A DNA stretch of 64,000 nt, from contig JBHGNT010000003.1 of assembly GCA_043228905.1 (NCBI GenBank), positions 16,926,001 to 16,990,000 on the forward strand. Reading direction: 5' to 3'. The DNA is from Azolla caroliniana. Its lineage: Eukaryota; Polypodiophyta. The notes beneath the pieces are model-generated. The model saw only the letters and a program-made list of their open reading frames with translations, had not been told where the DNA came from and did no database searches. The position numbers were made by a program, and so were the translations under genes. Positions 47,920 through 61,601 of the stretch are shown here, piece by piece; within the stretch, counting starts at the first letter, position 1; each line of letters begins with the position of its first letter.

Positions 47920-50900
47920 AACATAATCCACGAGTTTAATAAGTTGTCACTTTTGAAACCTATAGTTGTGATTGATAGGGAGATGACTCACATCATAAGC
48001 ATGTTACAAAGCGATGTGTGTGTTGGTGATGCATCAACATAATGGTTCTAACTTCTACTCAAGCAAATTGGATTTCTTTATTAAGTTTAGATTAGTTGTT
48101 TTATCAATGTCAAGGTTCTAGTTTGAATTAGGAAAAGGTACTCAAGTCCACATCCAAAATCAATTTTAAAATCAATCAAAGTTGGAATTTACCATATGCG
48201 TATATTTGACATCACTCATGATTTATAATGAATATTTAGTGATTTGAGTATTGTATTTTTAAAATTGCTTCTAAAATTATGCATATATTGTTACTTTGCA
48301 AGAAAATTGTGCCAACACATCGCCAAATACAACTTAGCAAAATGTTATAGGCTAACCATAATGAGCATAAGAACTTATATGAACGTTCCATGTCCAAATC
48401 ATTGTGTTCTTTCAACCATTAGTTAGAGAGATTTCATACATACACAAATGTAGAAATGGTTGTGGGGTTTATCCATCAATGAGCAATGACTTCTTAGAAT
48501 CGATTGATATTTTGATACATGTTTTCCATAGAACACGGTGGCCGCTTGGGTTCGATATTGTTATTTCACAATGCCTTTGATACCCTTATCTTGCGATAGG
48601 TTTCCTAACTTTCCAATGGTCAATGATCCATTTTAAGTTAAAGGTTATCTTCTTAATGCTCATCTAGTAATGTTACTGAAATCAACATAGTCGCGCATTG
48701 CATGATGCTTACCTATCGAGACACACGAGACTTATTTTTTAAAATTATTTCCTCCCAAATGAAATATTATTGTGACAATAACAAGTTCCAAGATGCATAT
48801 ATCTCTAGATGCATTGCAATGGATCCGCTATTCAGATAATTCAATTGCTAGTCAATGAGATATTATTGGTGTTTTATGGTAGGCATTTCACTATTATAAA
48901 TATGTTTTCAATTTTTTTGGTCATCGGTACATTGAATGTACCACGATTAGGAATTTGTATGGTCTAGAGTCATTTCCAATAACCACCCAACCAAGAGTCT
49001 TGTACATTACCAGATCTCCAAAATCTAAAAGTTGTTGGCACAACAGTCAAACCCCTCCTTAACAATTCTTTACCCACTTGTATAGCGTACTGAAAAAAAA
49101 GGGATTTGCTTACTCGATTTTAGATGTGTAAATGTAGTTTCTAAGGTAGTTGCATGAGGCCTTTCGCTATTCGACATGTTGGTTGATGTGGGTATGGTGG
49201 TTGTGTTTTCATGTATGAGTTCTTTGTAGCCTTTGGGAATATTTCCATTAATACCAAGGTGAATCTTTTTTTTTTAAAGTACCACTAGTGGTTCTTTATT
49301 AGAACCAAACATGAAGCTTGACATTATGTTGAAGTTAAATCGTTCCCTTTTCCATAACGTTAGTATAACTATAGAAAATGGTATATTTTTGGATTATTCT
49401 CATTAAAAAATTGTTGACTCAAATAAAATATTGAAATCAATGAAGTGAAGGTCATGCATGTTATTGAGGTGTTTGCCATTATCTTATTAAGTTTATGAGA
49501 GTAGATGAGTTTAAAAGAACTATCATTATTGTGTCGTAATGTAATGGATATGGTGTATAGATTGTCAAAGCACATGGAACCAATTAAAATATGCAGCCAA
49601 ATATTCTTCTTTAGAAAAAATAATAAAGTTCAATTTGCTAAAGAGTTGCAATCGTTATTGGCAAATATAAGTAATTTGTTTAATGTGAATTTTTCTAATA
49701 ACATATTACCTTCGAGAAGGAAAAAATGCGAAGTAATGCAATACTATAAATACATATGTCATATGCTTCTACTTCCATACTTTGCACGTAATGTGACATG
49801 TTGCTAGGAACAAGGAACAAAACTTTTGTAAGGGTAGACAACAAGCATATTCTAACTCTTGACTCAACTCTTTCATGCAGCATTTGAATATTGCTAATAT
49901 AAGTGTATGCAAGTATGCATTCACGCTTCATGGAAATTATAAACATTTAAGAAAGTTGGCATTGATTAACATGACTCTTGAGTAATTTCTTAAATTCAAA
50001 ATATCCTATGCAAAAGACATTTGCATTTCATGCTATGAAATTGTTTTGTTAGAAACTCACACCTTTGTTGATTACAACAATTGACAATAAGTGACTTATA
50101 TTTCCATAACATTTATTATTAAGCTAGACAAAAAAAAATTGAACACACAAGCAAGGAAGGTGTGTCACATCAGACTAGACAAGCAAAAGCAAGAGATTCT
50201 TCATGCTATGTGAATATGTGCTTTATTTTACTACTTAGTTTGTCAAAAATATGATCAATCCTAACCCAAATTCTTTGTGTGTCTCAAATTCCTAAAGTTG
50301 TTGGCTAAACCAATATTAGACTATGAAGAACAAATCAAATTAAAACAATATAATTTAAGAAATAAAACTAAAATGATAAGATCGGCACTTTAGAGAGGGA
50401 TTCAACCACTTTCTAGCATTTCTCCATGGAAAGAAAACTTCTACTGCCTTGCATTTAACACACGCCTACAATAACAAAAACATTCAGAGATGCACTTTAT
50501 CTCTTGAAAAACTTGGGGACTTTGTCCCTTTGTCCTTGGAGACTTGACTCCATCCCTAATAAAAAAAGTAGGGTTACTACTAGCATACAAAATGGTTCTC
50601 TTCCAAATCATCAACAAGTTTGTTCTAACTCATTTTTCTCCTATTGATGTATGTAATGTTTACGTGCCAAAGTTATAGCAAAAGGAAAGAAGGTAGGTTT
50701 TCCCTAACAACAATTATACTGGACATTTGTCTTGAAGAAGTTGAAATCAATTGTAGCAATACAACTCGTACATATAACATATACCTTGGGGCATAAAACG
50801 TTGGTCTCTTAAGGTAATACATGTTGCTTCATACTAGTTATCGTATTGAGTTGGTCTCTCCAAATTCTGTTCCCAGAGAAAAAGAAAGGTTGCTTGTTGC

Positions 50901-51353
50901 TTTGACTAGATGAGTCTCTTAAAACACAAGACTCCTAGATTGGCGAGGCTTTGTCCGCTTTTCTTTTCCATGTGTTGAAGTGTGAAAAGGGCTTGGAAAC
51001 AATTGATAATTGCCCATTTACGACTTCTAGGGGGGAAAATGGGTTTTAGTCCACCACGATGCCACATGAAATGAGGAGAGTAAAGAATGAAGTGATATAT
51101 CTTTTAAATATTTAAGAATAAATGGAATAGAAGTCAATGAATTCATTTCTTTATAAATGGATCATCAAATGAACCCATTGCTTCCTAGAGGTAGATCTAT
51201 CATTATATTTAGTGTGTACTTCCCTTACTACATTAATCACACCTAATGAAGCAATTAAGCCATTCATCATATTAAGTCATACCCACTAATCAGATACATA
51301 TTGGGTTGATTAAATTTTACTAACCATATTCAGCACAAAATTCATTTGACACA
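47920..51353. other. AT-rich interval upstream of the antiporter gene
   Basis: No convincing coding region on either strand, no tRNA, no LTR. The last few hundred bases should hold the promoter of the antiporter gene, but no clear TATA box or motif could be assigned. Confidence 0.4.
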
Positions 51354-54300
51354 ATGGGTAGTACTAGCAATTGTCCCAAATCAATGGCTGCAACATCAAA
51401 TGGTGTTTTCCAAGGCGATAATCCTGTCAATTTCGCGCTTCCTCTTCTTATCGTTCAAATTTGTCTGGTTCTAATCTTGACTCGTACCCTAGCCATTTTC
51501 CTCAAACCCTTTCGACAACCTCGGGTCATCGCCGAAATCATAGTATGAATCTAACTCAATATTTTTTTTTTCTTGCTATTTGGATCATAGTCCAAAATCT
51601 GAACTATATATTATTGAACTTTTATTTGGGCAATTCATCAAAATACCCTCTAGGTTTTTGGACATTTACGAGAATACCCCCTAAGTATCATACTTCTAGT
51701 AGTTTATAAAAACATTGAGGCGTATTCAAGTAGATACTCAAAATGTTCGGCCTATTTTTGGCATTTCCCCGTTATCATAGGCAATTGTTGTGATAGGCTA
51801 TATTAGGCTATATTAGGCTTATTTTATTGGTGTATTTCACATTATGGTTGCTTGAATGGTATTGTGTTGAGTTTCTATTTGTGTGGCAAAGCATACATAG
51901 GTAGGTGCAAGACTATACCTAACTAGGTATGTGAAATTGTGTACGTAGAAGTTCATAGTAAAATGACTTGACACTTGTATGTATATGTGTGGCAAAATGC
52001 CTAAATTTTGTAGGGCTACATGATGGCAAAATGTCTGAAAAACCAAAACGTGCTTGTTGAATGTACATATGTGGGGAAAATATCTACAACTTCTTATACA
52101 TATGTGAGAAATGTTTCCAAAACATCTTGTATATGTGTGGGAATTGGGATATATCCATCCGAAATTTGCCCATTTGTTACTTCAAATAGTGTCATTGATT
52201 TCTTGTTTCAAATATATTTATCATTTGGGTTATGGGAAACACACAAATGTTTGAATGATATCTTGACGAAGTTCTTTACGGCCATTGTTGGTCGAATTCT
52301 ATCGTAGTCATCACTACTATCTCGTTTCTAATATTATGACCATGGATTCAAGCTTCGGGTTTTGTAAGTTATGCAGGGGGGGATCTTGTTGGGACCGTCA
52401 GCCCTCGGAAAAAGCCACACATTCACGAACAACATCTTCCCGAAAAAGAGCCTAGTGGTGCTCGAGACTATAGCGGACATCGGCCTCATCTTCTTCTTAT
52501 TCATGGTCGGGCTCGAACTCGACCTAAAGGCAATGAAGAAAACGGGACGGCAAGCAATGACAATAGCGGCGGCCGGGATCACAGTCCCATTCATTGCGGG
52601 GGTTGGCGTCTCGATCGTGTTGCACAACACCATAGTGACAGAAGGGAGCTTCCCAGCATTTCTCGTCTTCATGGGTGTGGCATTGTCCATCACGGCATTC
52701 CCGGTGTTGGCAAGGATCTTGGCGGAAAGGCGGCTATTGACAACGGATGTGGGGCAGATGGCCATGGCAGCCGCAGCCGTGAATGATGTCGTGGCTTGGA
52801 TCCTATTAGCCCTCGCGGTCGCCCTATCGGGATCTCACAAGAGTCCCACCATCGCCGTGTGGGTCCTCCTCTCGGGCCTCGCCTACGTTATCTTCATGTT
52901 CCTCGTGGTTAAGCCCATGATGGGCATCATCGCACGGCAAGCCATCGAGCACGAGCCTGTCCAAGAAGTGTACATTGCGATAACCCTCGCCGGAGTCCTT
53001 CTCGCGGGCTTCTTCACCGATGCCATCGGGATTCATAGCATCTTCGGGGCCTTCATCTTCGGGCTCATCATCCCCAAGGAGGGCCCATTCGCCGGAATCC
53101 TGATCGAGAAGATCGAAGATCTTGTCACTATCCTAATGCTTCCTCTCTACTTCGCGACGAGTGGATTGAAGACCAACATCGGCACCATACACGGGGCGCA
53201 ATCCGTCGGTCTTTTGGTTCTTGTCATCACTACCGCATGTGTAGGTAAGATCATGGGCACCTTCACCGTGGCGAAATTGTATAAGATGAATGTGAGGAAG
53301 TCCTTTACCTTGGGCTTTTTGATGAACACCAAGGGTCTCGTGGAGCTCATCGTCCTCAACATCGGAAAGGATCGCGGGGTAAGTGGCCAATCCAAATCAA
53401 GTGTGAATTCAATCTTTAAAACATCTAGACAATTAGGTGTGAATTCAATGATCTTTAAAACATTTAGACAAATTAGGTGTGAATTCAATCTTTAAACATT
53501 TAGACAATTAGTTGTGAATTCAATCTTTAAAACATTTAGACAATTAGGTGTGAATCCAATCATTAAACATGCAGACAAATTAGGTTTAATATTTTACATA
53601 GCTAACTCATTATGGTATAACTGCACCCACCTCCTAGGGGATAAAGCTTAGTATAGTCTAATGTTATGTCTCAATCCATTTGAAATTATAGATGTAGCTG
53701 AATGTTTGGTTCATCTTTTAGGTCCTGAACGACGAGGTGTTCGCCATTATGGTGATAATGGCGCTCTTCACGACCTTCATCACCACTCCGGTGGTGATTG
53801 CACTCTACAAGCCGGCACGCACTCGTGTACCATACAAGAGGCGGACATTGTACCTCTCGCCCATTGAGAGGAAGGCGTCAGACATGGACCCGGAGCTCCG
53901 TGTCCTCGCGTGCGTCCATGGGATGCCGAATGTGCATGCCATCATCAACGTGGTAGAGGCAGCGAGGGGCACATCCCAGCGGAGGCGCCCATTGCACATG
54001 TACATCCTCCACCTTCTAGAGTACTCGGAGCGCTCATCATCCATCATGAAGCTCCAGAGGGTCCGCCGGGATGGGCTACCGTTCTGGGACAAGCAGCAAC
54101 ACGAGGTCGACAATGTGGTGATCGCGTTCGAGGCGTACGGACAATTGAGCAAAGTCACGGTCCGGCCGATGACTGCCATCTCGCGGTTCGACGACATGCA
54201 CGAGGACATCTGTGCCACTGCGGCCGACAAGCGTGTGTCCATCATCATCTTGCCCTTCTATAAACACTCACGGCCGAGTGCAATGAGCACGAACAATGCC

Positions 54301-55299
54301 ATGTGGGAAGGGCACAGCGCAGGCCTCCGCCACGTGACCCAGAAGGTGCTCCTTCACGCGCCGTGCTCCGTCGCAGTGCTCGTGGATCGGGGCATCGGGA
54401 TGGCATCGTTCTCCTCGTCTTTTGTTGATCGGCATGTTGGAGTGCTTTTCTTCGGGGGCCCGGACGACCGAGAAGCGCTCGCTTTCGGTTACCGAATGGC
54501 CGAACACCCCGGCATTAAGCTCAGTGTCTTCCGATTCGTATTCAACGATCTCACCGACATGGCTAGTACAGAGGTATCCAGTGATGGTCACAACAACAAC
54601 AACAATGCCGGCCATGTGGCAGTGAATTTGCCGTCTCATCCTTCGGGATCCGGATTCTCGATAAATTCCCGGTTCTCGCACGGGGGCCACGACACCTTTG
54701 ATTACATGGTGGGAGCGGACAAGATAGATTGGGCGAAGGAGACGAAGATGGATGAGGAGTGCTTAGCATTGGCCAAGTCGAGGCAGCCCAACGCGTCACT
54801 CTCGCCATTGCTGTCCCAGATCGGGGGCGGCCGCAGCGGGGAAGATACCCTCCAAGGGGCTGGGGTACAAATAAGGTTCGAGGAGAGGGTGGTTGGGGCC
54901 AGTCCGACCGGGGCAGCGCTCGAGATAGCAAGGTCTGAGGGCCTGAATCTCGTGATCGTGGGGAGGGGGAGGCGGCCCTCCCCGCTCATCTCGGCCGCAT
55001 TCTCAGGGCAGCATGCTGAGTACGTGGAGCTGGGCCCGATCGGCGAGGCGTTGGTGGCCGCACCCGAGATCCAATGCTCGGTGCTGGCGGTGCAACAGCA
55101 CGATCCCGAGCTCGTGGAACCCGGGGAGGCAGGGCAGCACGAGGCCGCCGTGCCCTCCGAGAAAGTGGTGGAGGTCTCCACCCCGTCCATCAAGGCCGGC
55201 AGGGGCCTGCGCCAGCTGTCCTCGCCCAGCGTGGTCGTCATCACCGGACCGACCACGGGAGGGGGTTCGGTTACCACCGCGAGGGAACAAGAGACTTGA
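51354..55299 (+). CDS. CHX: CHX-type cation/H+ antiporter (CHX17-20 group), three exons
   Basis: Membrane antiporter of the CPA2 family that exchanges K+/Na+ for H+, usually on endomembranes of plant cells. Exons: 51354-51542, 52377-53378 and 53722-55299, all joined in phase 0 with GT-AG introns of 834 and 343 bp. The product is 922 residues. Start: ATG with [20 protein letters not shown], typical of the CHX17-20 clade. First helix [18 protein letters not shown]; then [10 protein letters not shown] | [50 protein letters not shown] (the conserved Asn-Asp of the transport core); [40 protein letters not shown]. The C-terminal cytosolic half has [37 protein letters not shown] and [11 protein letters not shown]. 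It is longer than the ~800-840 usual for the family, with an extra Gly/Ser/Asn-rich stretch near 54590-54700 and an extended tail. Exon 3 is GC-rich at third positions. No damage seen; probably functional. Confidence 0.95.
53401..53583. repeat. Minisatellite in intron 2 of the antiporter gene
   Basis: Five tandem copies of a 35-40 bp unit (GTGTGAATTCAATCTTTAAA then ACATTTAGACAATTAG) with small indels between copies. It fills over half of the 343 bp intron and starts 22 bp after the splice donor. Confidence 0.93.
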
Positions 55300-56758
55300 C
55301 TCAAGCTCCGGAGGGTGGTGAACGGTAGAGTTGACTTATAAGCAAAGTCAACGTTAGGGTAAAAGGGGGGGAGGGGAGGAGGGATGAGGAGGAGGGCATA
55401 CAAGTGTCATTGTAATATGTCATCAAATCAAAACAAATAAGTATGTGCATGTATGTATGTATAAGTTTCTTCTCGCCGAAAAGGTTTTCCTCTTCGAAAG
55501 GTTGTCCTTGTTTGTACATCTTTTTATACGAAGGCCCGATGACCCAACATTGTGCTTTCGAAATTGCACACAAAACCGACGAAACAAATGGGCATTTCCT
55601 AATCACTCCTTTTTCATGCTCTTACGGAAGCCCCATGAAACAATGCACATGCAACAAATATTTCCGTGAAACAATGCACAAGCAACAAATATTTCAAGCT
55701 TGTTATTGCTACAAGGCAAGTATCAATGCATCGCCCAACTTGAATTGACTACGCTTAGGGTCATCGATATTCAAACGAAATATTTAAGTGGCTCACAGAA
55801 ATTGATGGTGTGATTATGACTTGTTTGGGGTTGAAGACAGGTGATTTTTAGACAAATGCAAATAACCATGATAGTTAATAATGCTTGCATTATAATGTTT
55901 TGATACATTCCTTGTTATGCCCTCAATTTATGGTTGGACTCAAGACCAACAACAACAACAACAAAATGTTAGGAAGGAGTTCCAACATTTAGGACAACCA
56001 AAAGGTGAGTTGGGACAAGTTGGGATAGAGAGAGCATGGGCCTCACATTGTTGTTGGGGCTAGCCATTGGGGCCTTAGAGTTGGGACTAGCCGGGACTAA
56101 CCATGGGGGCATGCCTGTTGGGATGAGGACTAGATTGTCTTGTGAATCCTAGTTAGTTTTGGGACAGTTTTGAAGTTTGGACAAACTGGGCTCCCCACAC
56201 TCTCGAAGATTTGTATTTTAATTTGTCGGATTTACAAAAAGAAACACATGATCTCACCTTAGGTTACTATGACCTATTTTCCTTTGCTAAGAGGGGGCAT
56301 GGTCTCCAACATTCAAGTTTGAGGTTCCTCCACCCCAATCACGCAAAGGCTACACCACAACCTTCTAATGTTCTAGAACAACTCAAGTACATATAGCAAC
56401 ACACAACCTACCCACATGTTCCTCCCAAACTGTTTTCCTTATTCCTTACTAGTAAACATGGGTCGTCAATCTGCCCTTCGCATCATTGTGCCATAGACCA
56501 AGATCATGATGGTCATTGGGCCGGTGGGAGCATGGCCTAGCTTGCTATGGTAAACCACCCCAAAGATAGTAGGACTACCGCTTTCGGCTTAGTGGACACA
56601 TCTCCACGAGCTCATAATGGAAATGTGTCCACCCCGGACGAAAATAGCAGTCCACCTTTGTTTTTCCAATCTTTCTCGAGCCTATATATGTCATCGTAAT
56701 GAGGTTCGATTTGCAACAAATTTCTTTGAACATGAACTATTTTGTTTTGGCTTGTACT
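55300..56758. other. 3' flank of the antiporter gene
   Basis: Should hold its 3' UTR. A 32 bp tandem pair (TGAAACAATGCACATGCAAC...) lies at about 55635-55697. 56211-56396 is open but unrecognised. Nothing else. Confidence 0.45.
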
Positions 56759-56784
56759 CCTCTCTCTCTCTCTCTCTCTCTCTC
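56759..56784. repeat. (TC)n microsatellite
   Basis: About 26 bp of uninterrupted CT repeat. Confidence 0.95.
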
Positions 56785-58292
56785 ATGAAACACTCGAGAA
56801 CTAATAATAATGCAACTTGTTTGAAAATTTGAAGCCTGCTTAGTTTTTTATATATATTGTCAATTCTAATCTCGAGGAAACATAACAAAAATCATTAATT
56901 ACGGGAAAAGCTAACTTCCATTTTCTTTATTTTAGTTTAGAAAATAGTCAACCACAATATCATTCATTGTGATCATAATGACTTTGAATGGGATAGATAG
57001 CGTAATATCGACACACACTTGGGATACTAAAGACAAGTGGCAACTAAATAACATGCACCTTCCTACTTTTAAGAAAACGTAAAGAGAAAAAGAGATAAAC
57101 AAAGGCCGGCATACACACACTCACACATCCTCAGATACCGTTCGAGAGAGAAGGGCTACACAATTTAAAGAAAACTTAAGAGAAACGGCAACAAGGGATT
57201 AATTGCAGTGTAAAGAGATACACTTTTGGAAGTTTCGAGTAACAATGGGCAAAGCTATAAAAGTATATACATGTACACACTATAGTACTTGGAAGGCAGT
57301 GAACTATAATTTAGTATGAAACATTAGGCTTGATTTTATCATTGGGCAAGTTTCCTATATGGCAACATTAGTTTTACCACCACCTACTAACATAGTAGCC
57401 AGTAGTAAACATTAACAATTCACTTATTTACCCATTTACCTTGAATTACTAGTTCAACAAGTAGCTCTCTTAAACTAAACTTAGTCGATATTAGCTAATG
57501 GCTCATAATATGTATGCAAAGTTTAACTTAGAATATTGAAATTACCATATATTTTGAAGATTGCATATTTGTAAATATAAAGACTTTAAATGATTATAGA
57601 ATATCAATATTATTCGCAAACCAATCATTCTAAACAATTTCATAGGTATGAATACTCTTGTCCAATTTTTTTGTCATTGTGGTATCAAGTCGAGTGTGAG
57701 CCTAAAGGTATTAACTTGAAATTTATTGCAAATTGTCTATGAGTAGATTCCTTAACATGACTAGGGGTGTTTGATGAGTGCTAACAATAAGTGTTAAGAA
57801 TGATATTTTCGCTAAAAGTCAACATCACTCATCCTAGTTGTGGTTCTTGATAACATATTATGTAAATTTTCCATGTCTAACATGCAAAGGTTTATCACAT
57901 ATTTACTTCTAAGTTCTGAGTATATTTATTGAAACAATCATGTAAATATTATTTAATTATGAACACTATAGCCCTTCTCACAAAAAGAACATGGGCATAG
58001 GTCAACATAGAGAATAGACTAATTTTATGTGCAACGCTTTTGTATTTGATGGTAGACATGGAGTGAAAGCATATCTACGAAAGTTAAAGGGAGTAGTAAT
58101 GTGGCAATTTTCTTTATTGGAGCAAGTGGTAATCCTTTCCTTGGTGGAATGTCCGTCTTGCGTATTGGCAATTCAACATGTTCCATTACCCATGTCGTAT
58201 AGTGTAGTTAGTGGGTGACCATACTTCATGGTCACACCCATTGTAAGTTGTGTTTTTTACACACATTTATTAATATAATTGTGTGTTTTCAC

Positions 58293-58296
<4 letters not shown>
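56785..58296. other. No gene recognised
   Basis: AT-rich. The 63-codon frame at 58027-58218 is unsupported by any motif. Confidence 0.4.
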
Positions 58297-58344
<48 letters not shown>

Positions 58345-58353
58345 AAGAAAGAT
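58297..58353. repeat. (GA)n (GAAA)n microsatellite at the LINE 3' end
   Basis: AGAG repeat to 58341, then AAGA units. On the minus strand it forms a (TTTC)n(TC)n tail about 155 bp after the LINE stop codon, so it is probably the LINE's own 3' tail. Confidence 0.8.
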
Positions 58354-58507
58354 ATATTAACGTCTTCTAAGGCCAAATTTGGCCCATGAGACAAATAGGT
58401 TACAACAAAAATGAGTGTTTATCCAATCATCAAAACTAAAAATAAAAGAAAATAGCTTAAGCTAAGAAAGTTCTAGTAGTGTACAAAACTTTGCACTAAG
58501 CCTAATC

Positions 58508-60882
58508 TCATTTCCACCCAAGTCTCTCAAAAAGAAGTGGGGGGTCAAAAGTTTTTGGTGTGGGTGTGACCCATGGTCCCGATGCATAGAGTGCCCTAGC
58601 CATGGCTTCTAGGCGGTGTAGTTCATGTTCCCTTATTTTCTTTATTGCTTCTACATCTCGTCGAGTTGCTTTGAAACCCGGCATCTGAGGGCGTTTGGTT
58701 CTTCTTTGATTTTCTGCTTCATCAAGGAGAAGTCCGAGTGGTGCAGGTGTGTCGACATTCATTGTCTCCCCCTGTTCCTGAAAAACTTCATTTGTTATAT
58801 GTTGGTAAACATTAGCAACATTATTATCAACGTTTTGTAATTTATTCTCTCTGTGTTGTTTCAATTCTAAGATGTATCTACCTAATTTCTTTATATCTAG
58901 TGTATCTAATAGTTTAGGGAGGGTGGGAGAGGAACCAAGTATGTCTTGGTATTTTGCCCTTATCTCGGCATAGGTGGGGCATTTGCATGTAAAATGGTAC
59001 TAATCCTCTATTTCTATGTGGCATAACCTACATATCCTTTCCTCCCTAGGGACTCCATTAGTACGTCCATTCTCAATCTCAAGTTGGTGAGATGATATTC
59101 TAAGTTGACCAATGGCAACCCTTAGTGCATGTGGTAAGAATACATCTAGATATTTTGGGCGCGTGATAAAACCTAACTCAGAGAAGTGCATAAAGTGTTC
59201 CTTATAGTACGACATTTTAGATGGGAGTGGCTCTAGTGGGGTGATCCATTTATACCGAGTATAAATTTGCCATATTTCTTGGCGTATTACTTTATTACGG
59301 TCCTCATGAGAGATTAAAGTGTTATCAGTCGTGTGGTCGTACTTAAGGGGGGGGAGGTTAGTAATGTCTAGACCGTTGGCAAGAAGCCAACTCACCATCA
59401 TGCCATACCATGAGCTAGTATAGCCGGACTCATACAATGCTCGAGAAGCCTTAAAGGCTTGGTGGGATATTCTATCAAGTGTTGTTGGTTATGTATCCTG
59501 TGTATAAAGACTACCAGTTGAAAAAGTGCTTCTACTAACATAGGGGGTAGAGTGAACTCAGCCCTAATAATGTCATGTGGGACCGACGATTTGCTTCGGA
59601 GTTGGCGTGATAAGATCATCACCAATGGTCTCTCTAATTGCGTCCACATGAAAGATGGTAGTCCTGGGGCCCAAACCACTTATGCATACATGAGAGAGGG
59701 AGTCACTAATGAGTCAAAGAGCCACCCTTTAGTTCGTAGCTCTTGGAAGTATGCTTGGTGGCATTGTCTCTTGAGGAGTGAGAGGGAGGCATGTCCTTTT
59801 GTAAGTCTATCCTTCGCTGCTTGTGTCATCGAAAATTTACCTGAGCGGGCACTGAAAGTGACTCCGAGATAGACATATGATCCAACCACCTCAACTGGGC
59901 TATGGGAGATAGTTAGGTGACACTTAGCTCTAACTTGGGCCGACGTGTGGAAGATAAGGACTTTAGTTTTCCCTAGATTCACTACCAATCCTCGTTGTGT
60001 GCAAAAGTCATCTAAGGCATTAAGGTGCCTTTGTAGGTCATGTTCAGATTCAGAGAGAAAAACTATGTCGTCTGCATAGAGCAAGATACGCACCTGCGTA
60101 TCCCCAAGGACTACTCCATTGCCTCCCTTACGAGCAATAAAATCTGTGATCTCATCAATGTAGATCCCAAAAAGAGTCGGAGATAAGGGGCAACCTTGTT
60201 TTACACCAATAGTGCTAGTGAAACTATCGGATATGCCGCCTGGGCATCAAACACACCCGGACACTTGTTCATATAGTGCGTAGATGGCCCAAACCATGTC
60301 ATCTGGTATCCTCAAGCTCTTAAGCCTATCAAACAACCGCTCTCTAGGGACCGTGTCAAAGGCTTTGCGGAAGTCCACAAAACAACAATATAGTTTCTTC
60401 TTGCGAGCCTTAGTCTGGTCAATTAAGCATCTAAGTGTGAAGATATGGTCAATAGTGGAGAAGGCTCGTCTAAAGCCAGCCTGTTCAGGTGCACGAAGAT
60501 TTAAGGTCTCCATATACTCGCTAAGCTCTGCCTCCATTACTGCACCATATAATTTAGCAAGGGTATGACCTATCATAATGGTCCTATAAGTATTTGGGTC
60601 CATGGGGTCCCCCCCTTTATGTATGGGGGCCACTGTGTTCATGGTCCATTGTGATGGAAAACCCTCTGCGAGGGCACGATTGAAGATTAGAGTTAGCAAG
60701 GGAACTAGGCACTCTCTCGCGTATATGATGTGTTCTGCTCGCAATCCTGTGTGGTCCATGGACTTCCTATGTTGCAATTTCTTTATGACCTTCGTGACCC
60801 TAGAGGTCGTGAAGAGTGTCCCCACAGTAGGTCGGGGAGTAGAAGGCATTGGAATGGGTGGTTGGTTTGGGATGTGGTAAAA
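58508..60882 (-). pseudogene. LINE (non-LTR retrotransposon) ORF2 relic
   Basis: Minus-strand reverse transcriptase. The N-terminal motif KLQHRKSMDHTGLRAEHI, APIHKGGDPMDPNTYRTIMI and FVDFRKAFDTVPRERLF lie at 60849-60250. After an in-frame TGA (60249-60247) the frame continues with GVKQGCPLSPTLFGIYID and the active site ILLYADDIVFL (near 60085-60060), then NLGKTKVL and YVYLGVTFS. A further stop at 59682-59680 and a frameshift near 59430 follow. The C-terminal domain has CRLCHIEIED*YHFTCKCP, the Cys/His motif common at the end of LINE ORF2. It ends at 58508. No endonuclease domain is recognisable upstream, so the copy looks 5'-truncated near 61000. The exact clade is uncertain (RTE- or Jockey-like). 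Confidence 0.85.
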
Positions 60883-61029
60883 TCTCTCTGTATAAGTGTG
60901 CCAAGTTTCGGGATCTTCGATGGGTGTTTGTGGTCTTGGTTCTGTTAAGGATCTTTGTATCGATGGAGTAAGCTCCTCGATGTCGTGGCGGGATTTGGAC
61001 CGTCGTATACCCTCTTGATGGCGAATCGG

Positions 61030-61524
61030 GTGGAGATGGTTGTCGGATACCTCCGAGCCTCACACTCACTCAACGATTAGTAAATGATTAAGCACGATAT
61101 CTCTCTCACTCTCTCAAGCTCTCTCTCATAGACAATAGATTAATAGATATAGACAATAAGAAGAAAGAGTATGTCTATTATTAACCCTCTTTGCTAAGAG
61201 GTCTAGCACCAACAAGGAGAGAGATTAGTGTTCTCTAACTTAACACTTCACTAATCTCTCTTAAGCTCAAAGGTTACAAGAAGGAGGAGAGGAAGCTCTA
61301 GCTCTAATCAATAGGAGATCTTTACAAATGGGAGAACCCCCACAAAGCCACTATTATGTGGTTTATATAGCTTTCACGTTTAGGGTATGGGCCTTTCACA
61401 CTCTGATGTCCTTTAGCCCTCTTTCCTCTTGTCATTCCCTCTTCGTAGGTCCTTTAACCATATTGTGTCCTTGTTGATGCGCTCTTCTTCACAACTAGTC
61501 GTGGTGTTATCCAAGGGCTTAACA
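61030..61524 (-). repeat. 3' LTR of the double-protease element
   Basis: Minus orientation. Starts TGTTAAGCCC at 61524, directly after a purine tract GGTTTGGGGAGA (61536-61525), and has GCTATATAAACC as TATA box near 61372. The left (U5) border is lost or hidden where the LINE begins, so 61030 is approximate. Confidence 0.6.
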
Positions 61525-61601
61525 TCTCCCCAAACCTAATGAGTGCACACTCCCGAGTGCACTATGGGAGGGGAGCTTCGAGTGGTAGTTCTATGGGGCA
61601 T

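Noticed and set aside
53137-55403. Long minus-strand frames across the antiporter gene (for example 233 codons at 54702-55403)
   Set aside because: They are GC-rich antisense shadows of exons 2 and 3; no motifs and no independent start context.
58027-58218. 63-codon frame in AT-rich DNA
   Set aside because: No motif, no conserved context and of a length expected by chance.
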